DNA of 62,754 bases from Deltaproteobacteria bacterium. Lineage in GTDB: Bacteria > Desulfobacterota > Desulfuromonadia > Desulfuromonadales > Geopsychrobacteraceae. Within the stretch, counting starts at the first letter, position 1. Every line of letters starts with the position of its first letter. The notes beneath the pieces are model-generated. The model ran no database searches and was not told the origin of the DNA. It saw only the letters and a program-made list of their open reading frames with translations. Shown in pieces: positions 39,213-47,500 of the stretch. Location of the stretch: contig JAJRQB010000022.1 in assembly GCA_024280485.1 (NCBI GenBank), forward strand, positions 1-62,754, given 5' to 3'. The position numbers and the translations under genes are program-made.

Positions 39213-41495
39213 ATGGCTGACTTGAAAAAAACAATTTTGATCGGTGCAGTCGATAAATTCAGCGGACCAGCGCGGAAAATTGCCAATATCTCTGAGGTGC
39301 TGGCGAGCAAACTTAACGACAGCCAGAAAGAGCTGGTCGCCCTAGGGAAGAACAATAAATCTGTCGAGCGGATGCGGCAGCTCGAAACGCGCATAGGCAA
39401 GACTGCAGCAAAGATGGATCTGGCTCGCAAGCGAGTGACTGAACTCGGAAAAGAGCTCGGGAAAACCGCCAAGCCGACCAAGAAACTTCAGCAAGAATTC
39501 GACCGGGCAAAGCGATCTGTCACTGATCTTAAAAACAAGCACGTTGAACAGGTAAGCTCCCTGAAGGATCTTCGCAGCGAGCTGCGCGGTGCTGGGATCG
39601 ACACTCGAAACCTTAAGAAAGCTCAAGATGGAATCGCCGCAAGTCTCGAAAAATCAACAGAAAAAATGAAGCGGATGCAGGCTGCTGCATCCGAGATCCA
39701 GACAGCCAACAGTGTCCACGAGCGCACCATGCAGCGGGCAGCCAACCTCTCTCTTTTGGCCAGTGGGCTCGGCAGTGCCGGGCGCCCCATGCTCGGTACT
39801 ATCCGTAACCCGATGGCTCAAATGCGTGGGGTTGAACGTTCCAGGGGTGAGCTGTCATCACTTGGTATGCAGGACACATCCGGGGTGATCGGCATGGGCC
39901 GCAAGCTGAGCGGTCAACTTGCCGGGATGAATACGGCGGCTTTCGTCTCTGCGGCTTACGATATCAAGAGCGGCATCTCCAGTCTCACAGATCAGGGCGT
40001 TGCTTCGATGACCGCCCTTGCAGCAAAAACCGCCAAGGCGACTAAGTCTGACGTTGGTCAGATGACCTCTCTGTTTGCCACCGGATATGGATCATTCAAG
40101 AACAGTCTGTTTAAAAACCTCAGTGACGATGAATTCGGTGCGGTCTTCTCTGCGGGTCTTTCCGGTGCGGTAAAGCAGTTTAAAACTGACGGCAGCAAGA
40201 TGCAGCAGTCGATTCAGAGTATGGGGTCCGGCCTGGCAGAATCAGGCATTGCTTTAGCGGACCAGTTCACCGCCCTCGGCATGCTGCAGCAAAAGAATGA
40301 AGCCGGTAAGTCAGGTACCATTCTGGCGGCTCTTGAGCGTTCTGCGGCCAAGGCTCAGACGCGGTTTGCTGATATGGGCTATGCCATAGATACCCTGGAT
40401 GCCAACGGTAACCTGCGCGATTTGCCTGATTTGCTGGAAGAGATGCAAACAAAGTTTGGTGTTGGGCGTAAGAAAGCGTACAGCACCGAGATCGGATCTA
40501 TCATCCAGGACGCCTTCGGTTCTGAAGAGGCGGTCAATTTCTTCAAGTCGCTTTGGGGGCAGCAGGACCAGTTTCGTGAGAATGCCAAGGCTCTTCGCGA
40601 TGCTCAGAAACAGGGTGTCGCGTTCACTGAAGCCATGGCCAGAGCGATGGACAACAACCTCGATTCGCGCCTTGCCATCGTTGCGCAAAAGTTCACCATC
40701 ATCGCCGAGATGATTGGTTACTCATTGGCTCCGGCTCTGGAGCGTTTTATCCCGGCTGCTGAGGCCGCCGCCGCGTGGATCTCCGGAATCGTTTCACGGC
40801 ATCCGGCCCTGGTTACCGCCGCAGTCGGCATGACCGCCGCTATCGGTGGCATTGCCATTGTGGTGGCCCCGCTATTGATCGGTTTTGCCGCTCTCTCGGT
40901 CGCCATGAGCAAGCTCGGCCTCAAGTCCAGAATTACTGCAGCCGAGATGGCTGCCGGTGGTGGTGCTCGCAAGGGGGGTTGGTTTGGTAAGACCGGCAAG
41001 CTTGGGAAGTTTGGCAAGCTCAGCAAGATGAAGATGGGCGGCGCTGCTGGCCTGTTACTGGGAGCCGCTTCAATCGGCAGCACGCTCTTGGATAGCTCCA
41101 GTTCTACGGGCGAAAAGGCTGCAAGTATCTCTGCCGATGTCGGAGGTATCGGCGGCGCGATCGGTGGCGCTGCTCTTGGTGCAGCTGCTGGATCCTTTAT
41201 CCCGGTTATTGGTACGGCGATCGGCGGGATTATTGGCGGGATTATTGGCGGTTTCGGTGGTGAAGCTGCTGGGGCCTGGGCTGGGGGCATGTTCTTGCCG
41301 GGCTCCGACGAGGCGCTTACTTCTGCACCCTTGGTGGCCGGTGGCGGGCAGGTGATTAATAGCAGCCCGGTTGTAAATCTACAGCTGCAGGCCAGTCATG
41401 ATGTTGATGATGTGAAAGCGGGGATGAGGGAGGGGCTGAGGGAGCATGAACAGGAGCTTGCTGCTCTGCAGCGGGGGGCTCACTATGGCGACTAA
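39213..41495 (+). CDS. tail tape measure protein (GpT)
   Basis: 760 residues with GGAGAG upstream. The long N-terminal coiled coil (about 20-170) is followed by a helical core and several hydrophobic segments (about 500-560 and 610-690, Gly/Ala/Ile-rich, e.g. IGTAIGGIIGGIIGGFGG). The C-terminus is acidic (EGLREHEQELAAL). Length sets tail length, here similar to P2-like tails. It overlaps the GpU gene by 11 bases. Confidence 0.9.
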   Translation: MADLKKTILIGAVDKFSGPARKIANISEVLASKLNDSQKELVALGKNNKSVERMRQLETRIGKTAAKMDLARKRVTELGKELGKTAKPTKKLQQEFDRAKRSVTDLKNKHVEQVSSLKDLRSELRGAGIDTRNLKKAQDGIAASLEKSTEKMKRMQAAASEIQTANSVHERTMQRAANLSLLASGLGSAGRPMLGTIRNPMAQMRGVERSRGELSSLGMQDTSGVIGMGRKLSGQLAGMNTAAFVSAAYDIKSGISSLTDQGVASMTALAAKTAKATKSDVGQMTSLFATGYGSFKNSLFKNLSDDEFGAVFSAGLSGAVKQFKTDGSKMQQSIQSMGSGLAESGIALADQFTALGMLQQKNEAGKSGTILAALERSAAKAQTRFADMGYAIDTLDANGNLRDLPDLLEEMQTKFGVGRKKAYSTEIGSIIQDAFGSEEAVNFFKSLWGQQDQFRENAKALRDAQKQGVAFTEAMARAMDNNLDSRLAIVAQKFTIIAEMIGYSLAPALERFIPAAEAAAAWISGIVSRHPALVTAAVGMTAAIGGIAIVVAPLLIGFAALSVAMSKLGLKSRITAAEMAAGGGARKGGWFGKTGKLGKFGKLSKMKMGGAAGLLLGAASIGSTLLDSSSSTGEKAASISADVGGIGGAIGGAALGAAAGSFIPVIGTAIGGIIGGIIGGFGGEAAGAWAGGMFLPGSDEALTSAPLVAGGGQVINSSPVVNLQLQASHDVDDVKAGMREGLREHEQELAALQRGAHYGD

Positions 41496-41895
41496 GACCA
41501 TGATGTCCCTGGGTGACTTCCGTTTTTCAATCGATACCGCCGCCTATCAGAAGCTACAGCGCACTGTCGAGTACAGGTGGCCTGCACAGGCCCGTGTCGG
41601 TCGCCGTCCGGCCCGGCAGTTCGTCGGCATCGGTGATGACAGCATCTCCCTGGATGGCGTGATCTATCCAAACTATCGGGGCGGTCTGGGACAAGTTGAG
41701 AAGATGCGAACCTTGGCGGGCAAGGGTGAGCCGTTGAGTATGGTTTCTGGCCCAGACGAGACAGGTTCTGGCAGGGCCATGGGTAAGTGGTGTATCACCC
41801 GGATTGCCGAGACTCAGTCGGTCCATTTTTCAGACGGTAGCCCGCGCAAGCAGGAATTCCGCTTGCAGCTCAGTCACTACGGGGAGGATAGCTGA
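41485..41895 (+). CDS. tail protein GpU
   Basis: 136 residues from the ATG at 41485 (GGGGGG upstream; an in-frame upstream start lies inside the tape measure gene). MMSLGDFRFSIDTAAYQKLQRTVEYRW and DSISLDGVIYPNYRGGLGQVEKMRTLAGKGEPL are classic GpU features. It caps or terminates the tail tube. Confidence 0.9.
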   Translation: MATKTMMSLGDFRFSIDTAAYQKLQRTVEYRWPAQARVGRRPARQFVGIGDDSISLDGVIYPNYRGGLGQVEKMRTLAGKGEPLSMVSGPDETGSGRAMGKWCITRIAETQSVHFSDGSPRKQEFRLQLSHYGEDS

Positions 41896-42104
41896 TGCCG
41901 CAGACTTATCGCACCAGCGATGGAGACATGCTCGACGAGATCTGTCATCGCCATTATGGCCGCTCGAGCGGAGTCGTTGAGGTGGTCCTCGAGGCCAACC
42001 CGGGCTTGGCAGACAAAGGACTGATATTCAGCGTTGGTGTCGAGATTCTGCTGCCAGAGCTACCAACCACCAATGAACTACAAACCGTGAAGCTATGGGA
42101 TTGA
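41895..42104 (+). CDS. tail protein X (GpX, LysM-like)
   Basis: 69 residues. YRTSDGDMLDEICHRHYGRSSGVVEVVLEANPGLADKGLIFSVGVEILLPEL is a LysM-like fold typical of P2 GpX. It overlaps GpU by 1 base. Confidence 0.9.
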   Translation: MPQTYRTSDGDMLDEICHRHYGRSSGVVEVVLEANPGLADKGLIFSVGVEILLPELPTTNELQTVKLWD

Positions 42105-42105
42105 T

Positions 42106-43074
42106 ATGACGCCTGATTTCCTCATCAAAGCCGACAACCAGGATGTGACCGCTATTATCCGCGATCGACTGATCGAATTGCGGGTGACCGATGTTTCTGG
42201 GCTTACCAGCGATACGGTCATGATCCGTCTCGACGATCGGGCTCCGGTGATCGAGCTCCCGCGTAAAGGAGCCAAGCTGGAGATCTCCCTCGGCTACCAA
42301 GGCGCTGGTCTCGATCATAAGGGACTTTTTGTGGTTGATGAGATCGGCCTTGAAGGGCCACCCGACACACTGGTGATCCGCGCTCGGGCAGCCGATCTTC
42401 GCAAGGGGCTCAAGGAACGTCGCACGCGTAGTTTTGACAACATCAAGATTGGTGACCTGGTCGCCAGTATCGCCAGCGCTCACGGCTATCTGCCGAAGGT
42501 TTCTGCTGAGCTTGCTGCCGTAACGATTGCGCACATAGATCAGACTACTGAGTCAGATCTGGAACTGCTCACCCGGTTGGCCGAGGGGCGTGGTGCCGTC
42601 GCCAAGGTCGCCAACGGTCTGTTGCTCTTTGTTCTTAAAGCAGCATCTAAAAGTTCCAGCGGCAAAGACCTGCCGGCAGTGACCAAGCTGCGCAGTGATC
42701 TGACCCGCTGGAATGTCCTTTTGGCAGATCGGGGCACGTACCCAGCGGTTGAAGCTCGCTACCAGGATATCCCTGCCGGTGCTGAAAAGAAGATTCTGGT
42801 CGGCAGCGGCACTCCGGTTTACAGGTTGGTGCCGAAGTATGCCGATGCTGAGACTGCTGCCGCTGTTGCAAAATCAAAACTCGCAGTCTTGGCGCGAGGC
42901 GTCGGTACTATCACTGGAGCCTGTAGTGGGGATCTCGCGTTAGCAGCGGAGGGCAAGTTGATTCTTTCCGGAGTTCGGTCTGGAGTTGATGGTGAGTGGC
43001 TGCTGGCCCAGGTGACCCATGTGATTAACGGCAGCGGCTACCGCTGTGAATTTCAGGGTGAGACAGTCAAATGA
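42106..43074 (+). CDS. late control/baseplate hub protein D (GpD)
   Basis: 322 residues. PDFLIKADNQDVTAIIRDRLIELRVTDVSGLTSDTVMIRLDD opens the hub domain of the P2 GpD/T4 gp27 type, with later LVASIASAHGYLPKVSAEL and LLTRLAEGRGAVAKVANGLLLF. It forms the baseplate hub carrying the GpV spike. It overlaps the next gene by 4 bases. Confidence 0.9.
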   Translation: MTPDFLIKADNQDVTAIIRDRLIELRVTDVSGLTSDTVMIRLDDRAPVIELPRKGAKLEISLGYQGAGLDHKGLFVVDEIGLEGPPDTLVIRARAADLRKGLKERRTRSFDNIKIGDLVASIASAHGYLPKVSAELAAVTIAHIDQTTESDLELLTRLAEGRGAVAKVANGLLLFVLKAASKSSSGKDLPAVTKLRSDLTRWNVLLADRGTYPAVEARYQDIPAGAEKKILVGSGTPVYRLVPKYADAETAAAVAKSKLAVLARGVGTITGACSGDLALAAEGKLILSGVRSGVDGEWLLAQVTHVINGSGYRCEFQGETVK

Positions 43075-43406
43075 ATGGAATGAATGCAACAAACGGAAAA
43101 GCCTTGGAAAGCAGCGCCCATCTGCGGCAGTCAATCACAGATATCTTGTCGACACCGCTCGGCAGTCGGGTGATGCGACGTGACTACGGCAGTCGGCTTT
43201 TTCGGCTGATTGATCGCCCGGTGAACTCGGAGTGGTTGGTTGACTGTTATGCCTGGGTAGCCGAGGCGCTGGATAAATGGGAGCCGCGCTTTAAGTTGGT
43301 TCGGGTCCAGGTCGAGTCGGTCGAAGAAGGCCATCCGACGCTCACCCTTGAGGGAACCTATTTGCCGGACGGAAAGCCAATGAAAATGGAGGGCATCATC
43401 GTATGA
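43071..43406 (+). CDS. baseplate wedge protein W (GpW/gp25-like)
   Basis: 111 residues. SAHLRQSITDILSTPLGSRVMRRDYGSRLFRLIDRPVN is the diagnostic gp25-like motif, with EPRFKLVRVQVE downstream. It initiates sheath assembly from the baseplate. It overlaps neighbours on both sides by 4 bases. Confidence 0.9.
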   Translation: MNGMNATNGKALESSAHLRQSITDILSTPLGSRVMRRDYGSRLFRLIDRPVNSEWLVDCYAWVAEALDKWEPRFKLVRVQVESVEEGHPTLTLEGTYLPDGKPMKMEGIIV

Positions 43407-44290
43407 GTATCGACCTGACCCAGTTGCCTGCGCCGTCTGTCGTGGAGCAGCTTAATTTTGAAACGATTCTGGCCGAGATTCTGGCCGATTACCAACTGCG
43501 TTATCCCGCCTATGACGCGCTGATCGAATCTGATCCGGCTTACAAGCTGCTCGAGACCGCCGCTTATCGTGAGCTGCAACTGCGGCAACGGGTCAATGAC
43601 GCCGCCCGGGCGGTGATGTTGGCCTTTGCTGTAGGTAGCGATATGGACCATCTGGCTGCCATACAGAGTGTGCAGCGTCTGCTGATCAGTGCGGCGGATC
43701 CAGATGCCGTGCCACCGGTCCCGGCTGTTTACGAAACCGACACCCGCTTACGTGAGCGGACTCAGTTGGCCCCCGAAGGGCAAAGCACCGCCGGACCGAC
43801 CGGGGCCTATGAGTTTCATGCCTTGTCGGCAGATGCGACGGTGCTGGATGTCGATATCTCCAGCCCTGCTGCCGTACAGGTTGTGGTGACCGTGCTCTCG
43901 ACCATTGGTGATGGCACTCCGGATCAAGCCCTTCTCGATGCAGTGACCGCCGCCCTGGCTGATGACAAGAAGGTGCGACCCCTGACCGATCAGGTCACGG
44001 TGCAGGCCGCGACCATCGTCAACTTTACTGTCGACGCGACTCTGACCGTTTACCCGGGTCCTGATTCCGAGGTGATCCGTCAAGCCGCTGAGGATGCCGT
44101 GACCGCTTACGCTGCTGCGCATCACCGGCTCGGGCATGACATTACCCTTTCGGGGCTCTATGCCGCTCTGCATCAGCCTGGAGTGCAAAAGGTTGTTATG
44201 GCTGCTCCGGTTGCCGACCTGGTTGTCGCTGCAGCGGCTGCGTCTTATTGCACCGGAATCACCGTAGCGATCGGGGGCACCGATGAGTGA
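43403..44290 (+). CDS. baseplate protein J (GpJ)
   Basis: 295 residues. EILADYQLRYPAYDALIESDPAYKLLETAAYRELQLRQRVNDAARAVMLAFAVGSDMDHLA and TQLAPEGQSTAGPTGAYEFHALSADATVLDVDI are typical of P2 GpJ, a wedge component. It overlaps GpI by 8 bases. Confidence 0.95.
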   Translation: MSIDLTQLPAPSVVEQLNFETILAEILADYQLRYPAYDALIESDPAYKLLETAAYRELQLRQRVNDAARAVMLAFAVGSDMDHLAAIQSVQRLLISAADPDAVPPVPAVYETDTRLRERTQLAPEGQSTAGPTGAYEFHALSADATVLDVDISSPAAVQVVVTVLSTIGDGTPDQALLDAVTAALADDKKVRPLTDQVTVQAATIVNFTVDATLTVYPGPDSEVIRQAAEDAVTAYAAAHHRLGHDITLSGLYAALHQPGVQKVVMAAPVADLVVAAAAASYCTGITVAIGGTDE

Positions 44291-44816
44291 GACCCTGCTG
44301 CCGCCTAACGCCACCGCCCAGGAGACTGCCTTGGAGGGAGCGATCGCCCGGATCGGCGAAGTGTCGGTTCCGCTGCGTGATCTGTGGAATCCGCAGACTT
44401 GTCCGGTTGCTCTTTTACCCTGGTTGGCCTGGGCGTTGTCGGTTGACGAATGGGAGAGTGATTGGCCCGAGGCGATCAAGCGTTCGGTTATTGCTGGCAG
44501 CATGGAGATTCACCGCCACAAAGGCACGCCCTGGGCGGTTGAGCAGGCTCTTATTTTGGCCGGGATGCCTTTCGCCAGGGTGCAGGAGTGGTTTGAGTAC
44601 GCAGGCACCCCGGGACATTTCAAGGTGGTGGTCGATATCGAGGGAGAAGTCGTGAGCGGTGCCGAAGAGGCAAAGCTGCTGCGCTATATCAATTCAGCCA
44701 AACGCAAGAGCGCTTGGCTGGATGTCCTGGAATACAACTTTTCAGTGGCCTCGGCTGTGCCGGTCTACGCCATCGGCCTGCAATCGTCTGAAGTCATCAC
44801 CGTCAATCCGCAATAA
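44283..44816 (+). CDS. tail protein I (GpI)
   Basis: 177 residues. LLPPNATAQETALEGAIARIGEVSVPLRDLWNPQTCPVALLPWLAWALSVDEWESDWPEAIKRSVI is the characteristic GpI sequence. A baseplate wedge/fibre attachment protein preceding the fibre gene, as in P2. Confidence 0.95.
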   Translation: MSETLLPPNATAQETALEGAIARIGEVSVPLRDLWNPQTCPVALLPWLAWALSVDEWESDWPEAIKRSVIAGSMEIHRHKGTPWAVEQALILAGMPFARVQEWFEYAGTPGHFKVVVDIEGEVVSGAEEAKLLRYINSAKRKSAWLDVLEYNFSVASAVPVYAIGLQSSEVITVNPQ

Positions 44817-44825
44817 GGAGTCGTT

Positions 44826-46130
44826 ATGCCGGAAGCTTTTTACAACATACTCACCACCCTGGGGCTCAACGCTCTGGCAAATGCCCAGGCAACCCAGACC
44901 CCATTGCCGCTGGTTAACTTCGCGGTGGGTGACAGCAATGGAGTCTATTCTGCGCCGGTCGTGGGCCAGATCGCCCTGGTCAACGAGGTTTGGCGCGGCA
45001 CTATCAACCGGGTCTATGTTTCGCTAAAAGATGCCAGCCATATCGTGGTTGAAGCATTAATCCCCGCCGCTGATGGGGGCTTTAATGTTCGCGAGGCCGG
45101 AGTGTTTGATGGTGCCGGAAATCTGATCGCGGTTGGCAAGTATCCGTTGACCTTTAAACCGGCCCTGGGCAGCGGCAGCGAGAAGGATCTGTATGTTCGC
45201 ATGATCATGCAGGTGACCAATGCCGCCAACGTAGACCAAACGATCGACCCGACTCTGATCTACCTGACCCAGTGGCACCTGGACGAACATGCCGATCTGC
45301 GCAACAACCCGCACGTTGTTACTGTTGCGCAGATTGGAGCTGAGACCCCTGCCGGTGCGCAAACCAAGGTTGATACGCATCGGGATGTTGCTGCTCCCCA
45401 TAGTGGCCATGAGACACCAGCCGGTGCGCAAACCAAGGTTGATACGCATCGGGATGTTGCTGCTCCCCATAGTGGCCATGAGACACCAGCCGGTGCGCAA
45501 GCCAAGGTTGATGCTTCGATATCGGCTCTGATGTCTGCACCTCCGGCAGTCCTCGATACGCTCAATGAGCTGGCGGCCGCTTTGGGTGATGATCCTAATT
45601 TTGCAACAACCATGGTCAACGCCCTGGCGACCAAGGAGACCCCGGCTGGGGCGCAGGCCAAGGTCAATGCTCTGTTGCCTTCTGGCACGAGGATGGTCTT
45701 TGTTCAGGCCGCTGCGCCTACCGGATGGACAAAGGTGCTCGGTATGGATGGTCGAGGTATCAGGCTGGTTGATGGTGTAGGTGGCGGTCTTGCCGGTAAC
45801 AGTGATGCCTTTGGCGCTCACACTCACAGCGTCGGAGAGCACGGTCATGGTCATACCTTGTCTGTTGCCAGCCATACGCTAACGGTTTCTGAGATGCCAA
45901 TTCATGCCCATACTCTTTCCGCGACCGACACGGTTGAATCAAATGATCCTGCCGGTGGTAGTTATTTGGCAGGAGTTGCTAGCTCTCCGGTTACCGCCAC
46001 GACAAGCAATTCGGGTGGTGGGGCAGGACACGGGCATGGGGTCTCAGGTGCGGTCAGCAACTCTGCCGCTTTTAATACCAGCAGCTTTGTCCCGAAGTAT
46101 GTCAATTCAATCGTCTGCTCTAAGGATTAA
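44826..46130 (+). CDS. tail fibre protein (GpH-like, tail-collar type)
   Basis: 434 residues with AAGGAG upstream. The N-terminal baseplate-binding domain (YNILTTLGLNALANAQATQTPLPLVNFAVGDSNG) matches phage tail-collar fibre proteins. A repeat section built on ETPAGAQTKVDTHRDVAAPHSGH follows, then a collar-like segment (FVQAAAPTGWTKVLGMDGRGIR) and a His-rich part (GAHTHSVGEHGHGHTLSV, PIHAHT) with HxH motifs that in fibre trimers often bind iron. The repeat copy number could alter fibre length. Confidence 0.85.
   Translation: MPEAFYNILTTLGLNALANAQATQTPLPLVNFAVGDSNGVYSAPVVGQIALVNEVWRGTINRVYVSLKDASHIVVEALIPAADGGFNVREAGVFDGAGNLIAVGKYPLTFKPALGSGSEKDLYVRMIMQVTNAANVDQTIDPTLIYLTQWHLDEHADLRNNPHVVTVAQIGAETPAGAQTKVDTHRDVAAPHSGHETPAGAQTKVDTHRDVAAPHSGHETPAGAQAKVDASISALMSAPPAVLDTLNELAAALGDDPNFATTMVNALATKETPAGAQAKVNALLPSGTRMVFVQAAAPTGWTKVLGMDGRGIRLVDGVGGGLAGNSDAFGAHTHSVGEHGHGHTLSVASHTLTVSEMPIHAHTLSATDTVESNDPAGGSYLAGVASSPVTATTSNSGGGAGHGHGVSGAVSNSAAFNTSSFVPKYVNSIVCSKD
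45351..45488 (+). repeat. two exact tandem 69-bp repeats in the tail fibre gene
   Basis: The copies 45351-45419 and 45420-45488 are identical and in frame (23 codons each), with a partial third unit from 45489. Exact identity implies recent duplication or slippage, giving a shaft segment whose length could vary. Confidence 0.9.
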
Positions 46131-46132
46131 TC

Positions 46133-46468
46133 GTGAAACGAATTATTACTGAATGCCCTCTGGTTATGGAGTGCGAGAAGGATGCAGTGGTCGGCGAAGA
46201 GAAGGTAACCATGCGCTGTGCCTGGTACACCAAGCTGATCGGGCAGCACCCGCAGACTGGAGCCGAGCTGGAGCAGTGGGGTTGCGCCATGGCCATGATC
46301 CCGGTGCTGCAGGTAGAGACAAGCAATATGGTGCGAGGTGTTCAGGCCGCGACGGAAAGCTTGCGTAATGAGAATTCTAACGCTGGATCCCAGGCCCTCG
46401 AAGGTATGACGGCGCTCGCCAGAGCAATACAATCATCCACTATGCTGACGATAGAAGGAGGCAGCTAA
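46133..46468 (+). CDS. conserved hypothetical protein downstream of the tail fibre
   Basis: 111 residues from a GTG with AAGGA upstream. MRCAWYTKLIGQHPQTGAELEQWGCAMAMIPVLQVETSNMVRGVQAATES resembles a conserved protein often found near tail fibres in prophages. Two cysteine pairs; function unknown. Confidence 0.6.
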   Translation: MKRIITECPLVMECEKDAVVGEEKVTMRCAWYTKLIGQHPQTGAELEQWGCAMAMIPVLQVETSNMVRGVQAATESLRNENSNAGSQALEGMTALARAIQSSTMLTIEGGS

Positions 46469-46469
46469 C

Positions 46470-47096
46470 ATGCAGGCAAATGAACATATCCGTATCGTGG
46501 TCCCTGATTCGATGGTTATCGTCGACGGTCAAGCTTATCAGTTCGACTTTGCTGCGCCAGCTGATGTCTGGGCGGTTCACTGGAACGTGACCAATGGCAC
46601 CGGAGAGGTTGAGTATTCGGATGGCCGTGCCAATGACCAGATAGACGACTTTGCTCCATTCGCATCGGTCCTGACGGATCTTGATGCCTACCTGGCAACA
46701 ATCCCTCCGTCGCGTCTTCATGTGCTGGTCAACGGACAGTGGGAAATCGATTTGGTCCTGTACCGGGCGGCAAAGGGAAAGCTGATCAACAGGGACCGCG
46801 ATAGCGCTATCGACGGCGGCGTCTCCTGCGGCGTGAATGTCTTTGACAGCGACGATGTCAGTCGTAACAACCTGACGAGCACGGTTGCCGCAGTGCAGGC
46901 AGGGGTTCCTCTGCCCGCTGGTTTTACCTGGCGCAGCAAAAACGATCAAGACGTACCGCTCGATGCCGCTGGTCTGATCGCACTGGCGGGCGCCATGCTG
47001 GGTCATGTCAATTTGCAATACCAGAAGAGCTGGAACCTGAAGGCTCAGGTTGCTGCTGCGGTGACAGTTGCAGAGCTCGACGCAATCACCTGGTGA
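46470..47096 (+). CDS. DUF4376-containing fibre-associated protein
   Basis: 208 residues with AAGGAGG upstream. The C-terminal FTWRSKNDQDVPLDAAGLIALAGAMLGHVNLQYQKSWNLKAQV is typical of DUF4376 proteins that follow tail fibre genes; the N-terminal half is beta-rich (VPDSMVIVDGQAYQFDFAAPADVWAVHWNV). Probably a fibre assembly or tip protein. Confidence 0.65.
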   Translation: MQANEHIRIVVPDSMVIVDGQAYQFDFAAPADVWAVHWNVTNGTGEVEYSDGRANDQIDDFAPFASVLTDLDAYLATIPPSRLHVLVNGQWEIDLVLYRAAKGKLINRDRDSAIDGGVSCGVNVFDSDDVSRNNLTSTVAAVQAGVPLPAGFTWRSKNDQDVPLDAAGLIALAGAMLGHVNLQYQKSWNLKAQVAAAVTVAELDAITW

Positions 47097-47134
47097 TAAA
47101 ACAACCATAATCCCCTAGATGACAGGAGTGCCTC

Positions 47135-47500
47135 ATGCTCGAGAAAAAAAACGCCAACCCCAACGCCATCGCCGGTAGCAACCTGCTCGATCTGGATGTC
47201 GCAGCACTGACTGCGGTAGGCGGTAACTACTCGCAGATCCTTAACTGCGGTCACTGTAATCATATCGCCGTCGATCTGAATGCCGACAAGGGCTGCACGA
47301 TTGTGATCACCCCGGTTCTAAGTGTCGACAACGATGAATTTCTGGGCCTGCCAGGCGACCCCGAAGTGCTTGGCAACGGTGGCGGTGTAGCAGGTGCTGA
47401 ATATCAGAGGATTGGAGCGCCACGGGTTAAGGTTACCGTTACCAAGGACGAGGCAGGGGACTGCAACTATACGCGGATATCGGTGCGGGGGCTGGTATGA
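47135..47500 (+). CDS. hypothetical tail-region protein
   Basis: 121 residues with AGGAG before the ATG. Mostly beta (YSQILNCGHCNHIAVDLNADKGCTIVITPVLSVDNDEFLG). No recognised family. It overlaps the adhesin gene by 4 bases and may be a chaperone or base for it. Confidence 0.55.
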   Translation: MLEKKNANPNAIAGSNLLDLDVAALTAVGGNYSQILNCGHCNHIAVDLNADKGCTIVITPVLSVDNDEFLGLPGDPEVLGNGGGVAGAEYQRIGAPRVKVTVTKDEAGDCNYTRISVRGLV

